Below, piece after piece: positions 11,068-21,899 of a DNA stretch of 64,000 nucleotides. Position numbers and translations under genes: made by a program. The stretch is from Alentia gelatinosa (lineage: Eukaryota > Annelida > Polychaeta > Phyllodocida > Polynoidae): NCBI GenBank assembly GCA_950022655.1, contig OX465584.1:61258841-61322840 (forward strand), written 5' to 3'. The number at the start of each line of letters is the position of its first letter. The stretch's first letter is position 1. A model generated the notes under the pieces. That model was given only the letters and a program-made list of their open reading frames with translations, ran no database searches and had not been told where the DNA came from.

Positions 11068-11215
11068 ATAGTAGAATAACAATCTTTGGACAGGCGGCTC
11101 TGTAAACCACTCAAGGTTGACATCAAATTACTTTCGTTAGCGCTTGTGTATTACTACGCATCAACCTTTTATAAATGCTTTAAAGCCGCCCGTCCAAAAA
11201 CCATCTATTATTATT
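11068..11215 (-). mobile_element. CAP-3 palindrome
   Basis: Left arm GGACAGGCGGCTCTGTAAAC and right arm AAGCCGCCCGTCC. The apex TTCGTTAGCGCTT (11133-11145) is a diverged form of the family apex. The right arm has decayed around TTTATAAATGC. No bounding module is recognised beside it. Confidence 0.6.
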
Positions 11216-11334
11216 AAATATGCAAATTAAGTTCGGTAAATGACTTGTTTATATTTTATAATAGTCACATTAATCACACTGTTATGTCCGAACAATTCTA
11301 GTTTCCTGATAATCCCTTAACTATAAGACACAGA

Positions 11335-11580
11335 GTGATTGCTAGTTCTGAGATCATCCGCCAGGAAATTGTAAGATGGCGCCACTGTTGTCGGAGGCAT
11401 CCACTATTATCAGTTGTTATAATTTATAGATAATATGAGACGAGGCTAAAATTCCTCCATAGCAGACCCCCAAAATATTTCTGATAAAATCCATTGATAA
11501 TTGGTCCTGCTACTTAGTGTTTTAAATGGCGTCGGGGGTAAGATGGCCGCCTCCATAGCACAATAGCTATATACCCCATA
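11335..11580 (+). repeat. Dispersed element family I
   Basis: About 245 bp. It shares, in order, AAATTGTAAGATGGCGCC, TATCAGTTGTTATAATTTAT, ATTCCTCCATAG and ATTGATAATTGG with reverse-oriented copies at 16575-16835 and 18530-18755. AAGATGGC(C)GCC occurs near both ends, in the same direction. Non-coding. Confidence 0.7.
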
Positions 11581-12116
11581 TGTTAGGCTTTAACCTATTT
11601 CTCCTATTAGCTTATTAGCAATCATGTGTGAATTCGAAGGCATTGGATAATATTTTAACAAATAACAGTAAAAGGTCTTTAATCTTTCAATTGACAGGTG
11701 TTTACGGAAGTTGGCATAAATAAAATGAAACTCCTTTCAAAATCTTACAGAGCATTGCATTCCTTCGCTCCTTAAAGCCGTGGAAAAAAAACAGAAGCAA
11801 ATTACCAAATTGACGATGTATTCCCTGAGGCACTAGTACGGACTGGGAACGTGTTTCCATCAATGTACTTTAAGAATGGGATAATTTCTGGGTCCTCTCA
11901 ATCGGAGCAACATAAAAAGAAGCACTCAAGAGATTTGCTGAATTTCAACTTGAAGAGCAATTAAGAGGATTGTTGTGAACTTCTAAATGCACAGTTACAA
12001 GTGTGTTCTAGTGGCGGAGGATGTTATTACGTTTACTAGGTTGTGTAAACAGACAGTAATTGATGGTTTGGTGGACAACGAGATGTTGACGCGTATAACG
12101 AAGTCAATCTCAAGTC
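11581..12116. other. No supported feature
   Basis: AT-rich spacer before the SINE, with no recognisable gene or repeat. Confidence 0.45.
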
Positions 12117-12660
12117 GCGGGTGGGGAGTTAGCTTAGTGGTTAAGGCACTAGACTTGTAATCCCAAGATTGTAGGACTTTGTTGGTTTGGATTCCACTGC
12201 AGCCCCTCTTCTCCGTCATTCTCAGCAGTGGTAGATTTACTGCTATATCAAAGGCCAGTCCTTCTCATACCATGTCTATGTGGTGTGGTGTACAGCAACC
12301 TTTCTCCCTCATCCCAAACAGTGGTAGTTTTACTGCTAGATCAAAGGCCAATCCTTCTTATACCATGTCTATGTGGTGTGGTGTACAGCCACCTTTCTCC
12401 TTCACCCCCAGCAGGGGTAGATTTACTGCTACATCAAAGGCCAATCCTTCTCATACCATGTCTATGTGGTCTGGGAACAAAAATAACTCTCACCTCGGTA
12501 AATGTGTAGGGGTGAGATTTCTACCTAAATTCATCACATAGATTCGATCACCACCCTTGTGGCGTAAAAGGACCTCAAGAAAGTCTGGAAAGAACCTGTA
12601 ATGATCAACTGGACGTTAAATCAAACCAACCAACAAACGAACCAACCAATCAACCTCAAG
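12117..12660 (+). mobile_element. tRNA-derived SINE with internal 93-bp triplication
   Basis: The tRNA-like head has an A box (TAGCTTAGTGG, 12130-12140) and a B box (GGTTTGGATTCC, 12184-12195). The body repeats a 93-bp unit three times (GTGGTAG-type box at 12228, 12321 and 12414, then a CCATGTCTATGTGGTGTG box). The 3' domain (CTCACCTCGGTAAATGTG) and a CTGGACGTTAAATC tail with AACC-rich repeats follow. Because 93 is a multiple of three, several frames stay open; these are not genes. Relatives are at 19622-19893 and 29878-30215. Confidence 0.85.
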
Positions 12661-12794
12661 TGGTCTAAAGTTTTGCCTGCCCACCAAACCATCGTTTGTT
12701 GTCTATTTTTTATCCATTTCCTCTAATATATTAAACCAAGGAATAGCAATATTATAGGGACTATTTGTTTTGCTCTCAAGCACAAGGGGACTAT

Positions 12795-13235
12795 TTACCC
12801 GTAACCAATGGTTTATGGCCATCGACAATGGGTCCATAATCAATAGTTAAGGATTCTGACAATATAGAGATAATGGTTAGTGGTTTACTGTAGCCACATA
12901 CATTTTCAATAGGGCCTTTGGAATCGATGAATGATAACCGTGGGTACAATAAATACAAATGTGGGTAGTTATCACAGTGCCTTCTGTGTCTACACTCGCA
13001 ATTAAATTTGACACTGGTGCTGTCAACTGGTTTCATGAAAATATTGCAGTCTCCCATAGACACCAATAGTTAAGCCATTAACATCTTCAGATGGTCTTCC
13101 AATAGAAATTAGCATGGTGATATAGTATTTCTTTAGCATTTCCTATTGCTGATATATGCATTAGGCTTATATTATCCAGTTATTTGTAAAAATCAATATA
13201 ATTTAGAAATCACCCAACTTCCAGTATATTTCTTT
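12795..13235. repeat. Dispersed repeat family J, copy 1
   Basis: From about 12955 it is colinear with 21970-22440: CACTGGTGCTGYCAWCTGG, TTTCATG, CAGTYTCCCATAG, TCTTCAGATGG and AATTTAGAAATCACCCAAC. The left part (GGTTTACTGTAGCC to TTTTCAATAGGGCC) resembles one unit of the 69-bp satellite and CAP-3 module. An open frame on the minus strand is repeat-derived. Confidence 0.7.
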
Positions 13236-14554
13236 AAACACTGGTAGGATCAATGAGTGACCCTCAATCATGGATTGGTCTGCCCATCTCACAATTGAAT
13301 TCATCTCACTGATTCATTTTCCCTAATTAAGGTAGTTCATTCTATGATATGGTCCTTCACTGATCCATTTGTAGTGGAAAGCATTCCAATTTGACATCCA
13401 CCTTAAACTTAAGTTTGTTTGTATTTTTGTTTTCTATCAAAAGGAGTTCTTAGTTTCAGGCAATCATGGTGTGTGGAGATATTCTTTGTCATTTTCTTAC
13501 CCTGTGAAGGTCTCTATTACCATTACTGCCATTTATTGGTGTTTGGTGTTTGTGGGTTTTCATTTTAACCTCAGCGATAGGTAAATATGGGACAGAATGT
13601 ACAAATCCATGCAATTGGGTCATATCTCACTTAATCATCTGTAAATTCTTTAATGACAGATATATCAAATGATTTTTTGCATCATATCACATAAATTATA
13701 TGAACTCAATATAGACTTACATAGTATAAGGATATGCGGATATGGAAAGATTGTCAGTTCCTTCTTTTTGAGCTTTCGAAACTCGCTCATATACACTGTC
13801 TAGATTAGTGAGAGGTTATATAGACTTTCAGTTAGCTGCAAAAACTATTCACAAAAGTGAAAGATGTCTAACTTTAAGCTTTAATACAAGGTTAGGCATA
13901 TTTCCTAAAAGGTAACTCATTGACCTATACTGTTGTTTATTGTCATTGTATTCACCTTCAAACTGGTTTCTGTACAGATAACTGTGCGTGGAAGTAGACT
14001 AAAAACTCAGGGTAATACACGACCTTCCCGTCGTGGCATAAACACTGACAAGTCTAACTCTCGTTTGGTTTCTACTAAATAATTCACAAGGTGAATCCAT
14101 GTGCATAACGTATGCCTTGAGGCATAATGCATCCTTAAAGGGTCAAATACTTTATCAGTGCCAAATTGAAACCCCACGTTTGAATAGGCGAAAAGATTCA
14201 ATTAAGCAATCTTGAGTCTTGAAATATTAGCCGGTTTCAATAAATCCTACCTGCAGTCGGTTGGAATTGGGGAATAAGAAAGAAATTGAATAGTGTTTGG
14301 TCTGTGTCATCTTTCGCCATCGAGTTCGCAGTAATATGAACGAAGTGATAACCGAGTGATTTTTCTGAGGCACTCCAAACGAGATGGCCAATGGGGACTC
14401 CGACCAAGTATGAATATGTTTCTGATCTTATCTTAGCCTGGAATTATTTATCTGTTTATCACCAGTTGAGTTTGAGCGACTGTACTAGCAAGCCTGTTGA
14501 GTACGACTTCCTAATATTAAGCCTATGGACGTTAATGTTAGACTAAGACAATGA
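13236..14554. other. No supported feature (1.3 kb)
   Basis: I see no ATG frame with coding character, no inverted-repeat element and no clear match elsewhere. A short stretch near 14030-14060 (CGACCTTCCCGTCGTGGCAT) and the TCTAACTCTCGTTTGGTTTC beside it match the GAACTCGAG-type CAP-1 palindrome arm at 63560-63610. A decayed CAP arm therefore sits at about 13995-14085. Confidence 0.45.
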
Positions 14555-14840
14555 TAAGGCCCAGCGTCCACCTACTATGATATGGCTCCGATATGGTCTA
14601 TGATGCACCTCCCGACAAAAAATCAAAATCGCGTCGGAAGGTCAACTTATATCGAGACAGTTGACCACGTCTCTGCGATGAGATACCAATAAAAACCCCA
14701 TACAATGCATGGTGGATTGGGAAGTCTAGACATGTCTACGATTTTGCACCTTCCCAAAATGTCTCCGATATTTGCTTTCTGTATCGGTGCCATATCGGTA
14801 GGTCTAAATTTCTATCGTAGTAGGTGGACGCCAGGCCTTA
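14555..14840. mobile_element. MITE family A, with a solo end at 14849-14870
   Basis: Terminal repeats TAAGGCCCAGCGTCCACC and GGTGGACGCCAGGCCTTA. The core matches the other copies in inverted orientation. Eight bases after its right end a second terminus (TAAGGCCTGGCGTCCACCTA) appears without a partner. It is probably the remnant of another copy. Confidence 0.85.
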
Positions 14841-14952
14841 ATGACACATAAGGCCTGGCGTCCACCTAATCCATCATCCGCCCATATGAAACAATCACTT
14901 AAGTTACGAGCATCCAGTAATTGTAATTAGTATTATAGTGCATGTACTGGTT

Positions 14953-15180
14953 TTGATGTTTTCTGCTTTTCTCATTCCCTGTATTTTTTCCCCATGGATT
15001 TAACATTTAGAACTCGTATCCAACGCCTGTTGAATATTCAAAAAATACTCAAATGAGGGATGATATAAAAAATATTCATCATTAGTCAATGTGAAGGGTG
15101 AGATAGATTCAGAAACCTATTCAAGTTTAGGGTCAGAGCACGTTCCCATCTCTTTTAAATCACATCACAAAGTTGCACTG
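14953..15180 (-). mobile_element. CAP-2 fragment
   Basis: The left module end (CTCATTCCCTGTATTTTTTC, CCATGGATTTAACATT) matches the CAP-2 copies at 48157 and 63617. The right module end (GGGTGAGATAGATTCAG) is at 15088-15106. It is followed by one arm word, GGGTCAGAGCACG, related to the palindrome at 18891. The second arm is lost. Confidence 0.55.
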
Positions 15181-15925
15181 GATTCCGAAGCCCAACATCG
15201 AAATGTACTGAAAATGTACTCATACAGAAAGGTGACTATTGTTTCATTCAATAATCAAAAGTTAATTCCTCAGGCATGTAAGGATATATTTAATGCTCAT
15301 CTAATCATCTTTGAGGCTGAAAATGGTCTGCCTCGACCTTGAAAGTATTATTCTGTGTATTATCATGATCATTGAATACAATGGTTGGTAGAATGCCATC
15401 TGCAAAACGTTGTTGCAAAGACTTTCATACTTCCTCATGGTTTTTCTCCTTTGTTCTAAAGAATTCTTTTCTGGCTCTCTTTCTCAGAACCAATGCGTTA
15501 TTTCTTCTTTCATATGGCTTGGATGAAAACATAATTCGAATGCCAATTATAACTCTGTCCTTTCATTAACATCAAGTGTTGTTTTCCAAAGTTGTAGTCG
15601 AGTTTATATTTTTGAGGATATGCCAGATTTTCATTTATTCATAAATGACAAGCCATTGTCTTCCTCTGAGAAATAAAGGTATTTAGGCAAAGCTTTAAGT
15701 TACTTGCATTTTCAAATATTAAATATTATTTCGATTATTTGGGGAAGCAAAACATTTACAACATAGTTACAACCATTTCTATCATAAAACTATTTGGATA
15801 TTTGAGCTCACTCTTAATTACATGCTTTTCTAGTCTCCTTTCTAATTGAATTTCGGTGCATCTTATTTCATTTATAAAACATATTGATAGTTGGAAGAAT
15901 GAAAATCTTAACCCCTTAAGAGCTA
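15181..15925. other. No supported feature
   Basis: AT-rich sequence. Short ATG frames here have no recognisable domain or repeat partner. Confidence 0.45.
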
Positions 15926-16535
15926 CACCACCCCTCTCATAATATCTCACACTCTCTAAGTGGTATTGTGTACAAGGTTCTCACTGTGCTCCATGGGAGA
16001 AGAATTCTTAACGAACTAGGCTTAGAGCCTTGAGAATCCCCTGGCACACAGTATTCCCGCTAGGTGGCATCATTGAGATTATACGAATCTTTGGGTTGCA
16101 TTGATGTACGTCTTTAGCACGGGAGGCAGGCCAGCGGAGCGTAGTGAGAGTATAGAGAAACAGGCTTACTGTTTCCGTATGGATAAAATACGTGGTAAAA
16201 TCGGCGATTAGATGAACCAATGCCGGAGGCAGAGGTTCATCTGATCGCCGATTTTACCACATATTTTATCAGTACGGAGACAGTCAGCCTGTTTCTCTAT
16301 TATTATATATACCTTAAAATATCCGATTTTTAACCTTGCTTCTGGGGGAGTTTTTGGATTTCGCCGCCGCACATGCCCCATACGCCACATACATACCCCG
16401 TACGTCACCTAGGTGTCGTACGGATATAAATATGACATAGGTAGGAGCAGGCCGTATGTGTAGGATATACTACCACAGGTATATAATAATACAGAATACG
16501 ACTTAGAGAGTGTGAGATCTTATGAGAGGGGTGGC
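15926..16535. mobile_element. Palindromic element family K with an inserted hairpin
   Basis: The ends CCACCCCTCTCATAATATC and CTTATGAGAGGGGTGG bracket arms with CTCACACTCTCTAAGT. The left half carries GAAGAATTCTTAACGAAC, seen in the copies at 19194, 20180 and 61281. The middle holds a separate near-perfect hairpin (AAATCGGCGATTAGATGAAC against GTTCATCTGATCGCCGATTT, around 16197-16256), so this copy is longer than the ~305-bp norm. Confidence 0.75.
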
Positions 16536-16574
16536 TACACACTCTTCACAGATCAGTATCTGCATGGCAGCACC

Positions 16575-16835
16575 CCTAGGGCTAAAAGACACATAGCTAT
16601 TGTGTTATGGGAGTGGTCATCTTGCCCGCCAACGACAAGCAAATCACAAAGCGATGAGGCAGTTATCAATGGATTAAGAAAATAATTTTCTTAGGCTTAC
16701 CATAGAGGGGTTTTGGCCGTGTCTCACGATTATTGATAGATTATAACAACTGATAACAGCAGTTGTCTCCTGACTACAGTGACACTATCTTACAGTTTCC
16801 TGTATGGATGATGGTGGTAATAGCAATCACTATTA
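16575..16835 (-). repeat. Dispersed element family I
   Basis: Reverse-oriented copy of 11335-11580, sharing ATAGATTATAACAACTGATA and CACTATCTTACAGTTTCCTG. Confidence 0.65.
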
Positions 16836-16867
16836 CGAATGAACGAAAATCCAACGAACGGAATGAG

Positions 16868-17214
16868 TGGGGAAATAAGGTCGTGTATTACTACGTAAAG
16901 CGTTAGCTGAGCCTAGTGAGGAACAGACCTGACCAGAGTGGCATAGACACTCAAGTTCAGTTTCGTATATATATCCTACCCCGTCTGCACTATTTTATGA
17001 TATTAGGAAAGTCTGACTCAAACCGTCCATGTTTGACAGCTGTCAGAATGTTTGCTCTGCAGTCGGAAATATTTACACAGGTGAATAATTCTTGATCGCT
17101 GATTGGTCAATTATTTTATTTCTCTAGGTACATAAATTTTACTTTATGTCATGGCACGCCACATGAAATTTGACTATGTTCAATAAATGGCGGTTTTTAT
17201 TAGGGGTAGGATAA
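16868..17214 (+). mobile_element. CAP-1 element, left arm truncated
   Basis: The apex AAGCGTTAGCTGAG (16898-16911) and the right arm (CCTGACCAGAGTGGCATAGA) match the GAACTCGAG-type copies at 34045 and 63249. The module runs to 17214 and ends in TTATTAGGGGTAGGATAA. Most of the left arm is missing upstream of about 16870. Confidence 0.65.
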
Positions 17215-17570
17215 TATCATATAATGATGCACAGACTTCTTTGAAAAAATACCAGTGTAGGGCATGACGTGAAGTAATGTTCGGGCCCACTGGCAGCCTG
17301 CACAAAAGATTGGCGGTTTTTTTTGTGATTTTTAGATATATAACAATAAGGACACATAGTTTCTGAGGCCGTATAGTGGTGGCTTTACTTGATCTTTCAT
17401 CCCGAAAGTACTTCTACTCATTGGACCATAGCTGAGCGACAATAAATAATTTGAAGGCGAGAAGCAGAATAATAACAGCTGACTAAAATATCACTTGGAT
17501 ACTGTATGGTGCATACCAACCTCCTGTCATTTTATCTCACACTTGTATATCATTACATTGATCGTAAACT
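17215..17570. other. No supported feature
   Basis: Spacer with no recognisable element. Confidence 0.4.
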
Positions 17571-17757
17571 TTTTTTTTTTTTTTTAAGCAACTTTTATTT
17601 CCATTACAAGTTCTCATTCAATTACAAAGAAATATCCATGTGGTGTCGTCGAAGTACAAAGTAGTAACCAGTATCAGAAAAGACATACAGGAATATACAT
17701 TTAGGTTCTGGCTCAGTGGCAAGTTGGTTTGTTGCATTTTTTTTTTTTTTTTTATGG
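17571..17757 (-). mobile_element. Retroelement 3' end on the minus strand
   Basis: A poly-T run at about 17570-17585 reads on the minus strand as an A tail. It is preceded by an AATAAA signal (GGAAATAAAAGTTGC). A second T-run (about 17739-17753) lies 165 bp away. This fits the tail of a reverse-transcribed transcript (LINE, SINE or processed RNA). No coding part is recognised upstream on that strand. Confidence 0.5.
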
Positions 17758-18104
17758 TTCCCTTTCCCTCCCTTTCCCCCCCCCCTTTTTTTCCCCTTCC
17801 CCTTTCCCCCCATTTCTCCCTTTCTCCCCTTTCTTTCCCCTCCCCCCTTTTTCCCCTCCCTTCCCCCCCTTACTCCCCCCATCTTTCTCCCCCCTACCCC
17901 TTTTTGTCCCCCTTTTCCTTTTCCCCCCCTTCCGTTTTTCCCCTTTCTCTCCCTTTCCCCCCGTTTCTTCTCCCGCCCTTTTTTCCCTCTTTCCCCCTCC
18001 CCCCTTCTTTCCCTTCCCTTCCTCTCCCCCTCTCTTCCTTTCCTTCTTCTCCCCATGTGTCCTTCTCCCTCCTGTTTCCCTCCTCTCTCCTTCCTTTTTC
18101 TTCC
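17758..18104. repeat. ~350-bp polypyrimidine tract
   Basis: Almost pure C/T on the plus strand (few purines), with irregular runs of C and T. The three plus frames and one minus frame are open only because of composition (Pro/Phe/Ser or Gly/Lys/Arg strings). They should not be called as proteins. It directly follows a retroelement poly-T, so it may have grown from a degenerate tail. Confidence 0.9.
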
Positions 18105-18529
18105 TCCTACATTATAAGTGACCACGAGCACTCCAGTCCAAGTTTGTGTCCTGAGAGGATTATAGGAACCTTATAACAGTACATACATACAAGACATTTG
18201 GTTGAAACGGTATCAAACAAAAACTTAAAGGACAACAAGTATTTGGATACATTGAACACATTATTGATCGTAATCTTCTCGTTGGAAATTACTCCTGGTC
18301 CCTGTTCTTGTGAAACAATCAATATTTCCCATAAGGCCTTGTTAAACCCACGTGTCCATGGGTCATAAGGTTAAATTCATTCACCTAAAATAAAATTTCC
18401 AATGAAGATTAATGTTCCCTTCATGATAATAAACCTTTCCTATACAATTGGTCTTTAGAATTTAGAGAAACATGTGAAGATGTTTACTCAAAAGAAGGTT
18501 AAAAATTAAGACTGAAATACCGCCACGAT
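18105..18529. other. No supported feature
   Basis: Possibly the body of the minus-strand transcript whose tail is at 17571; no domain recognised. Confidence 0.4.
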
Positions 18530-18755
18530 TAGTTGATGATGCTGTCATCCAAAACACCAGGTGGTGGGACCAATTATCAATAGATCTTGTCAAAAATATG
18601 TTTTGGGGCTTGCCCTGGAGGAATTTTAGCCTCGTCTCAATATTATCTATAGATTATAACAACTGATAACAGTAGTTGCCCTGCCCCCCGAATGCAGTGG
18701 TGCTATCTTACAATATCCTGGTGGATGATAGCAGAACTAGCAAGTACTCTGTGCC
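18530..18755 (-). repeat. Dispersed element family I
   Basis: It shares ATAGATTATAACAACTGATA, GAGGAATTTTAGCCTCGTCT and GGTGCTATCTTACAATATCC with 11335-11580 (reverse complement). Confidence 0.65.
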
Positions 18756-18839
18756 CTGTACAGTTAGCCCCCTGTGAACAAGGTTTATAATGGATTGAGA
18801 TGTGCCTGAATACTGTTCCCCGGAGGGGTTATGTCACAA

Positions 18840-19000
18840 ATGTTAGCCCATTAGTCAATGTGAAGGGTGAGATAAATTCAGAAACCAAGTTTAGGGTCAG
18901 AGCTCAATCCCATTTCGTTTGAATCGCTATGTAATTCATGCGGCCTCGCCTTGTGAATTACCACGCGATCCAAACTCGATGGGATACGAGCTCTGACCCA
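18840..19000 (-). mobile_element. CAP-2 palindrome with module end
   Basis: The module end GGGTGAGATAAATTCAG is followed by a palindrome at 18891-18998: GGGTCAGAGCTC against GAGCTCTGACCC, GTAATTCA against TGAATTAC. The apex is TGCGGCCTCGCCTT (18939-18952). The minus strand reads AA-GGC-GAG-GCC-GC. The left module end is not identified. Confidence 0.65.
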
Positions 19001-19193
19001 ATGGAAACAGGCCCGTAGAGTTAGTCCCCTGTGAACAAGGCTTATGATGGATTGGCATGTGCCTGACTACAGTTCCCTGCCAAAAGGAGCTGATTTGATA
19101 AGCGGAACAGATGCATACTGATGCACCAGCCTCTGACGAGATCTACGACATACAGTAGAACCCCGCCTAACAGAGACCCTGCGCAAGCAGACA

Positions 19194-19498
19194 TCCCTCT
19201 CATAAGATCTCACACTCTCTAAGTCGTAATCTGTACAAGGTTCTCACTGTGCTCTATGGGAGAAGAATTCTTAATGAACTAGGCTAGGAGCCTTGAGAAT
19301 CCACTAGCACACAGTATTCCGGCTAGGTGGCATCATTGAGATTATAGGAATCTTGGGTTGCATTCATGTACTTCTTTAGCACGGGAGGCAGGCCAGAGGA
19401 TTATCAAGGCTCTAAGACTAGTTCGTTAGGAATTCTTCTCCCATAGAGCGTAGTGACAGTAGAGAATACAACTTAGAGAGTGTGAGATCTTATGTGAG
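19194..19498. mobile_element. Palindromic element family K
   Basis: Terminal CTCTCATAAGATCTCACAC against GTGTGAGATCTTATG. The inner arms GAAGAATTCTTAATGAACTA and TAGTTCGTTAGGAATTCTTC pair. Inserted into the pogo-like element: GCAAGCAGACATCC occurs just before it and TAAGCAGACATCC just after. Confidence 0.75.
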
Positions 19499-19621
19499 TA
19501 AGCAGACATCCCAAGTGAGGTCTTCTGGGATGGACAGCAATTACCAATCTGTTCACCCTCTTGGTCGCCTTGCCTCCTTGGGGTGCAGACCGGATATGTT
19601 TGCATGCAAGCATAACAAAAG

Positions 19622-19893
19622 CGACCGGGGTGGGGAGTTAGCACAGTGGTAAAGAGCACTGGACTTTGTTGATTCAAGTCCCACTGGAACTTTTCTCCTT
19701 CAGCCGCAGGAGTGGTAATCCTTCAATCCTTTTCATACCATGTCTATGTGGTGTGGGAAGTAAAAGAACTCTAACCTCGGTAAATGTGTAGAGGTGAGAT
19801 TTCTACCTACATTCATCTCATAGATTTCTGACAAACCCAAAGTAAGTCTAATTAAACAAATTGGATGTTAAACAACCCAAACAAACAAACAAA
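19622..19893 (+). mobile_element. tRNA-derived SINE, short form
   Basis: A box TAGCACAGTGG (19639-19649), B box GATTCAAGTCC (19671-19681), one copy of the CCATGTCTATGTGGTGTG box, CCTCGGTAAATGTGTAG, then a TGGATGTTAAAC end and an (AAAC)n tail. It is the same family as 12117 but lacks the 93-bp amplification. Confidence 0.85.
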
Positions 19894-20179
19894 CCCCGCA
19901 TGAGTGCACACTTTTCCTGGGAACGGACATTTTTCCCTTCATCAGATGTTTTGATTTAACCCCACGCAAGTGGACATCTCGTGTAAGTGAACACCCTGCA
20001 TAAGCAGACAGTTAGTGATATCGGTATGAAAAGGACTAAAACCCTGTGTAAGCGGATACTTCCGACGGACACCCTTCCAAAAATAGATTAATCTGTGTTT
20101 TTTATGACTGTTATTGACTATATTCATAAGAAATACATAATAATTCAATGTTCAATATCTTCGGATTCAATTGAGATAT

Positions 20180-20330
20180 TCTGTACTCTCACTACGCTCT
20201 ATGGAAAAGCATTCTTACCAAACTAGGCTTAAATCCTGGAGAATCCACTGGCCTGCCTCCCGTGCTTAAAAAGTACAACAATGCAACCCAAAGATTCCTA
20301 TAATATATCCACACTGTCTCCCCTACATAT
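20180..20330. mobile_element. Family K fragment
   Basis: It shares CTCACTACGCTCTATGG, GGCCTGCCTCCCGTGC and CAATGCAACCCAAAGATTC with the family K copies. Both termini are missing. It lies inside the 19153-20452 nest. Confidence 0.65.
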
Positions 20331-20452
20331 AGGTATATAACATGTCAATATTGGCCTGGAGGAAACTTGAAAACCCCGCGAAAACGAACACCCCGCGTAA
20401 GCGTACACTTTGGCCCGGAACGGAGGTTGTCCGCTTATGCGGGGTTTTACTG

Positions 20453-20911
20453 TATTCCTTCGTCTGCGACCAACTTCTAGTCGGCAGCTGATTTTTATGC
20501 AATGACGAACTAACCTGATGAAGGCAACTTAGTGTTATCGGCAGGCTACTGGCAGCGCTACCTGCAGACTTCTACGATTGCCTCAGGGCACCCAATTAGA
20601 TGTAGATAATTGATATCCACGTATATGTAGCATGTCTGGGTATGGCCAGAAAACTGTTTTCATCGTATCTATCAAGATCGTGTAAAACAGGAATAAGTGA
20701 TGGGTCTAGACATATGGATATGCTAGAATATTATACTTAATTTCGATCATTAGATCTATAATTATTATAATATTATCATATGTTTATTGGTACACCTGTG
20801 GATACCATACTTGCACATCCTACTCGTGTATGTATAGCTACTGAAAATCCGTTCAGGGCGAAAGTACCTATAGTATGTACATATAGGGCGAAAATGCTGG
20901 TGGGCATTCAT
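20453..20911. other. No supported feature
   Basis: AT-rich spacer between the pogo-like nest and a LINE tail. Confidence 0.4.
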
Positions 20912-21537
20912 AAATTTTTTTTAATTTTTTTTAATTTTTTTATTAAGTACTGTAAAAAGGTACATTAGTCGGCCTCTGCATGGCAGTTATTCTGGCCAGA
21001 CTCGATATCGACATAATTTGTATAACATATAACAGATTGTAGTCTAGCGTGCGTTATGTACATATTATGATAATGAGTTAATGAGGTAATGAGATGCTTA
21101 TACTATATTATACAGTTCCAATTTGCGATTTAGATAAACCACAACTTCAATTATTGATCAAAACGTTGGTAATATTTCACTCTTAGGAACTTCTTATAAC
21201 TATACATTGACCCATTCTGAACCTTAGCCGGCAGAGCGTTCCAATCCATCATTCCCTTGTATACGGGGCTTCGCTTAAAGAACGATGTTCTCGGTCTTTG
21301 GAGCTTGATGTTCCTTTTATTTTGAGCACGAGTTCTAGGTTCCTCATTTAGATTCACATTCTTGGCTATTTTTCGCATCAGTAATAGTCTCAAGTACCTA
21401 CGTCTTTCGCTTAACTTCTGTATCTTGCATATTTCGTGAAGCGCGTCGGTTGATAATTCTCCTATAATAATACATATGTGAAGGCGGCTGCTACTGCGAC
21501 TATCAAGCAAAAGAAAAAAAAGAAAATTTCTTGACAC
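20912..21537 (-). mobile_element. LINE 3' end on the minus strand
   Basis: A T-rich tail (three T-runs separated by AA, about 20912-20941) reads on the minus strand as AATAAA followed by an interrupted A tail, the same style as the LINE at 762-1329. Upstream on that strand lies an RT C-terminus (21151-21537). 5'-truncated. No target duplication was resolved. Confidence 0.65.
21151..21537 (-). pseudogene. LINE reverse transcriptase, C-terminal remnant
   Basis: After an unrelated N-terminal 20-25 residues, the translation reads like the end of a non-LTR ORF2: a helix ELSTDALHEICKIQKLSERR, a basic RYLRLLLMRKIA segment, a polar linker, and FFKRSPVYKGMMDWNALPAKV followed by a Tyr/Lys-rich helix. 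This matches the RRSPxYxGxxxWNxLP-like tail also seen at 762-1073, so both may belong to the same clade. The upstream thumb, palm and endonuclease are missing. The reading frame is clean to its stop (21151-21153), which suggests a fairly young copy. It cannot encode a working enzyme. Confidence 0.7.
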
Positions 21538-21543
21538 ACACTA

Positions 21544-21634
21544 CGCGAAAACCACCAGTTTATATATGTATACAGCCGATACTTGCACTTACACGATGGC
21601 GTATACATGAATAAACTTGTGGTTTTTGCGCAGT
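21544..21634. repeat. Hairpin
   Basis: GCGAAAACCACCAGTTTAT pairs with ATAAACTTGTGGTTTTTGC, and TATGTATAC with GTATACATG, around a ~33-base centre. It is probably a small palindromic element of its own, at the 5' edge of the LINE fragment. No second copy is seen in the window. Confidence 0.6.
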
Positions 21635-21899
21635 GACAAGAACTGCATTTCTTGACTTTTACACTGAGGGATCCGCGATACCTAGGTGCAATTACACCAA
21701 GAAAAAATACCAGGCATGAGTTAAAGTATGTGTAAATAAATAAAGGAAAAACCAAAGGGGTTGTTACAATATTTAAAGATATGTGTGAAAATCAATTTTT
21801 TTTTTTTGTTCAAAATTGTGAAAAGAGCCGTGTGAATGTTTCATTTGCATAGCGCAAACCAATATTGAATGTTCTATATATCATATGATGACTTTCCAG

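Larger units (their letters stand above)
19153..20452. mobile_element. Pogo/Tigger-like DNA transposon carrying nested insertions
   Basis: The ends CAGTAGAACCCCGC and GCGGGGTTTTACTG are flanked by TA. The interior has repeated AACCCCGC and TAAGCGGACA-like words, as in the short copy at 47988-48151. Most of the 1.3 kb is explained by inserted family K (19194-19498), a SINE (19622-19893) and a K fragment (20180-20330). No transposase remains. The TA target and CAGTRGAACC ends fit the Tc1/mariner-pogo group. Confidence 0.75.

Noticed and set aside
12117..12200. A tRNA gene
   Set aside because: A and B boxes are present but there is no acceptor stem or proper anticodon arm, and the sequence continues into a SINE body and tail. 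The same holds for 19622 and 47515.
12791..13066. 91-codon minus-strand gene
   Set aside because: It lies in dispersed repeat family J, of which a second copy at 21.9-22.4 kb has a different frame.
16197..16256. A further member of the constant-apex hairpins
   Set aside because: It is a strong palindrome, but its centre (AATGCCGGAGGCAGAG) does not fit the GA-stem-loop-GA order.
17622..18176. 130-178 codon ORFs on both strands
   Set aside because: Compositional artefact of the polypyrimidine tract (Pro/Phe/Ser on one strand, Gly/Lys/Arg on the other).
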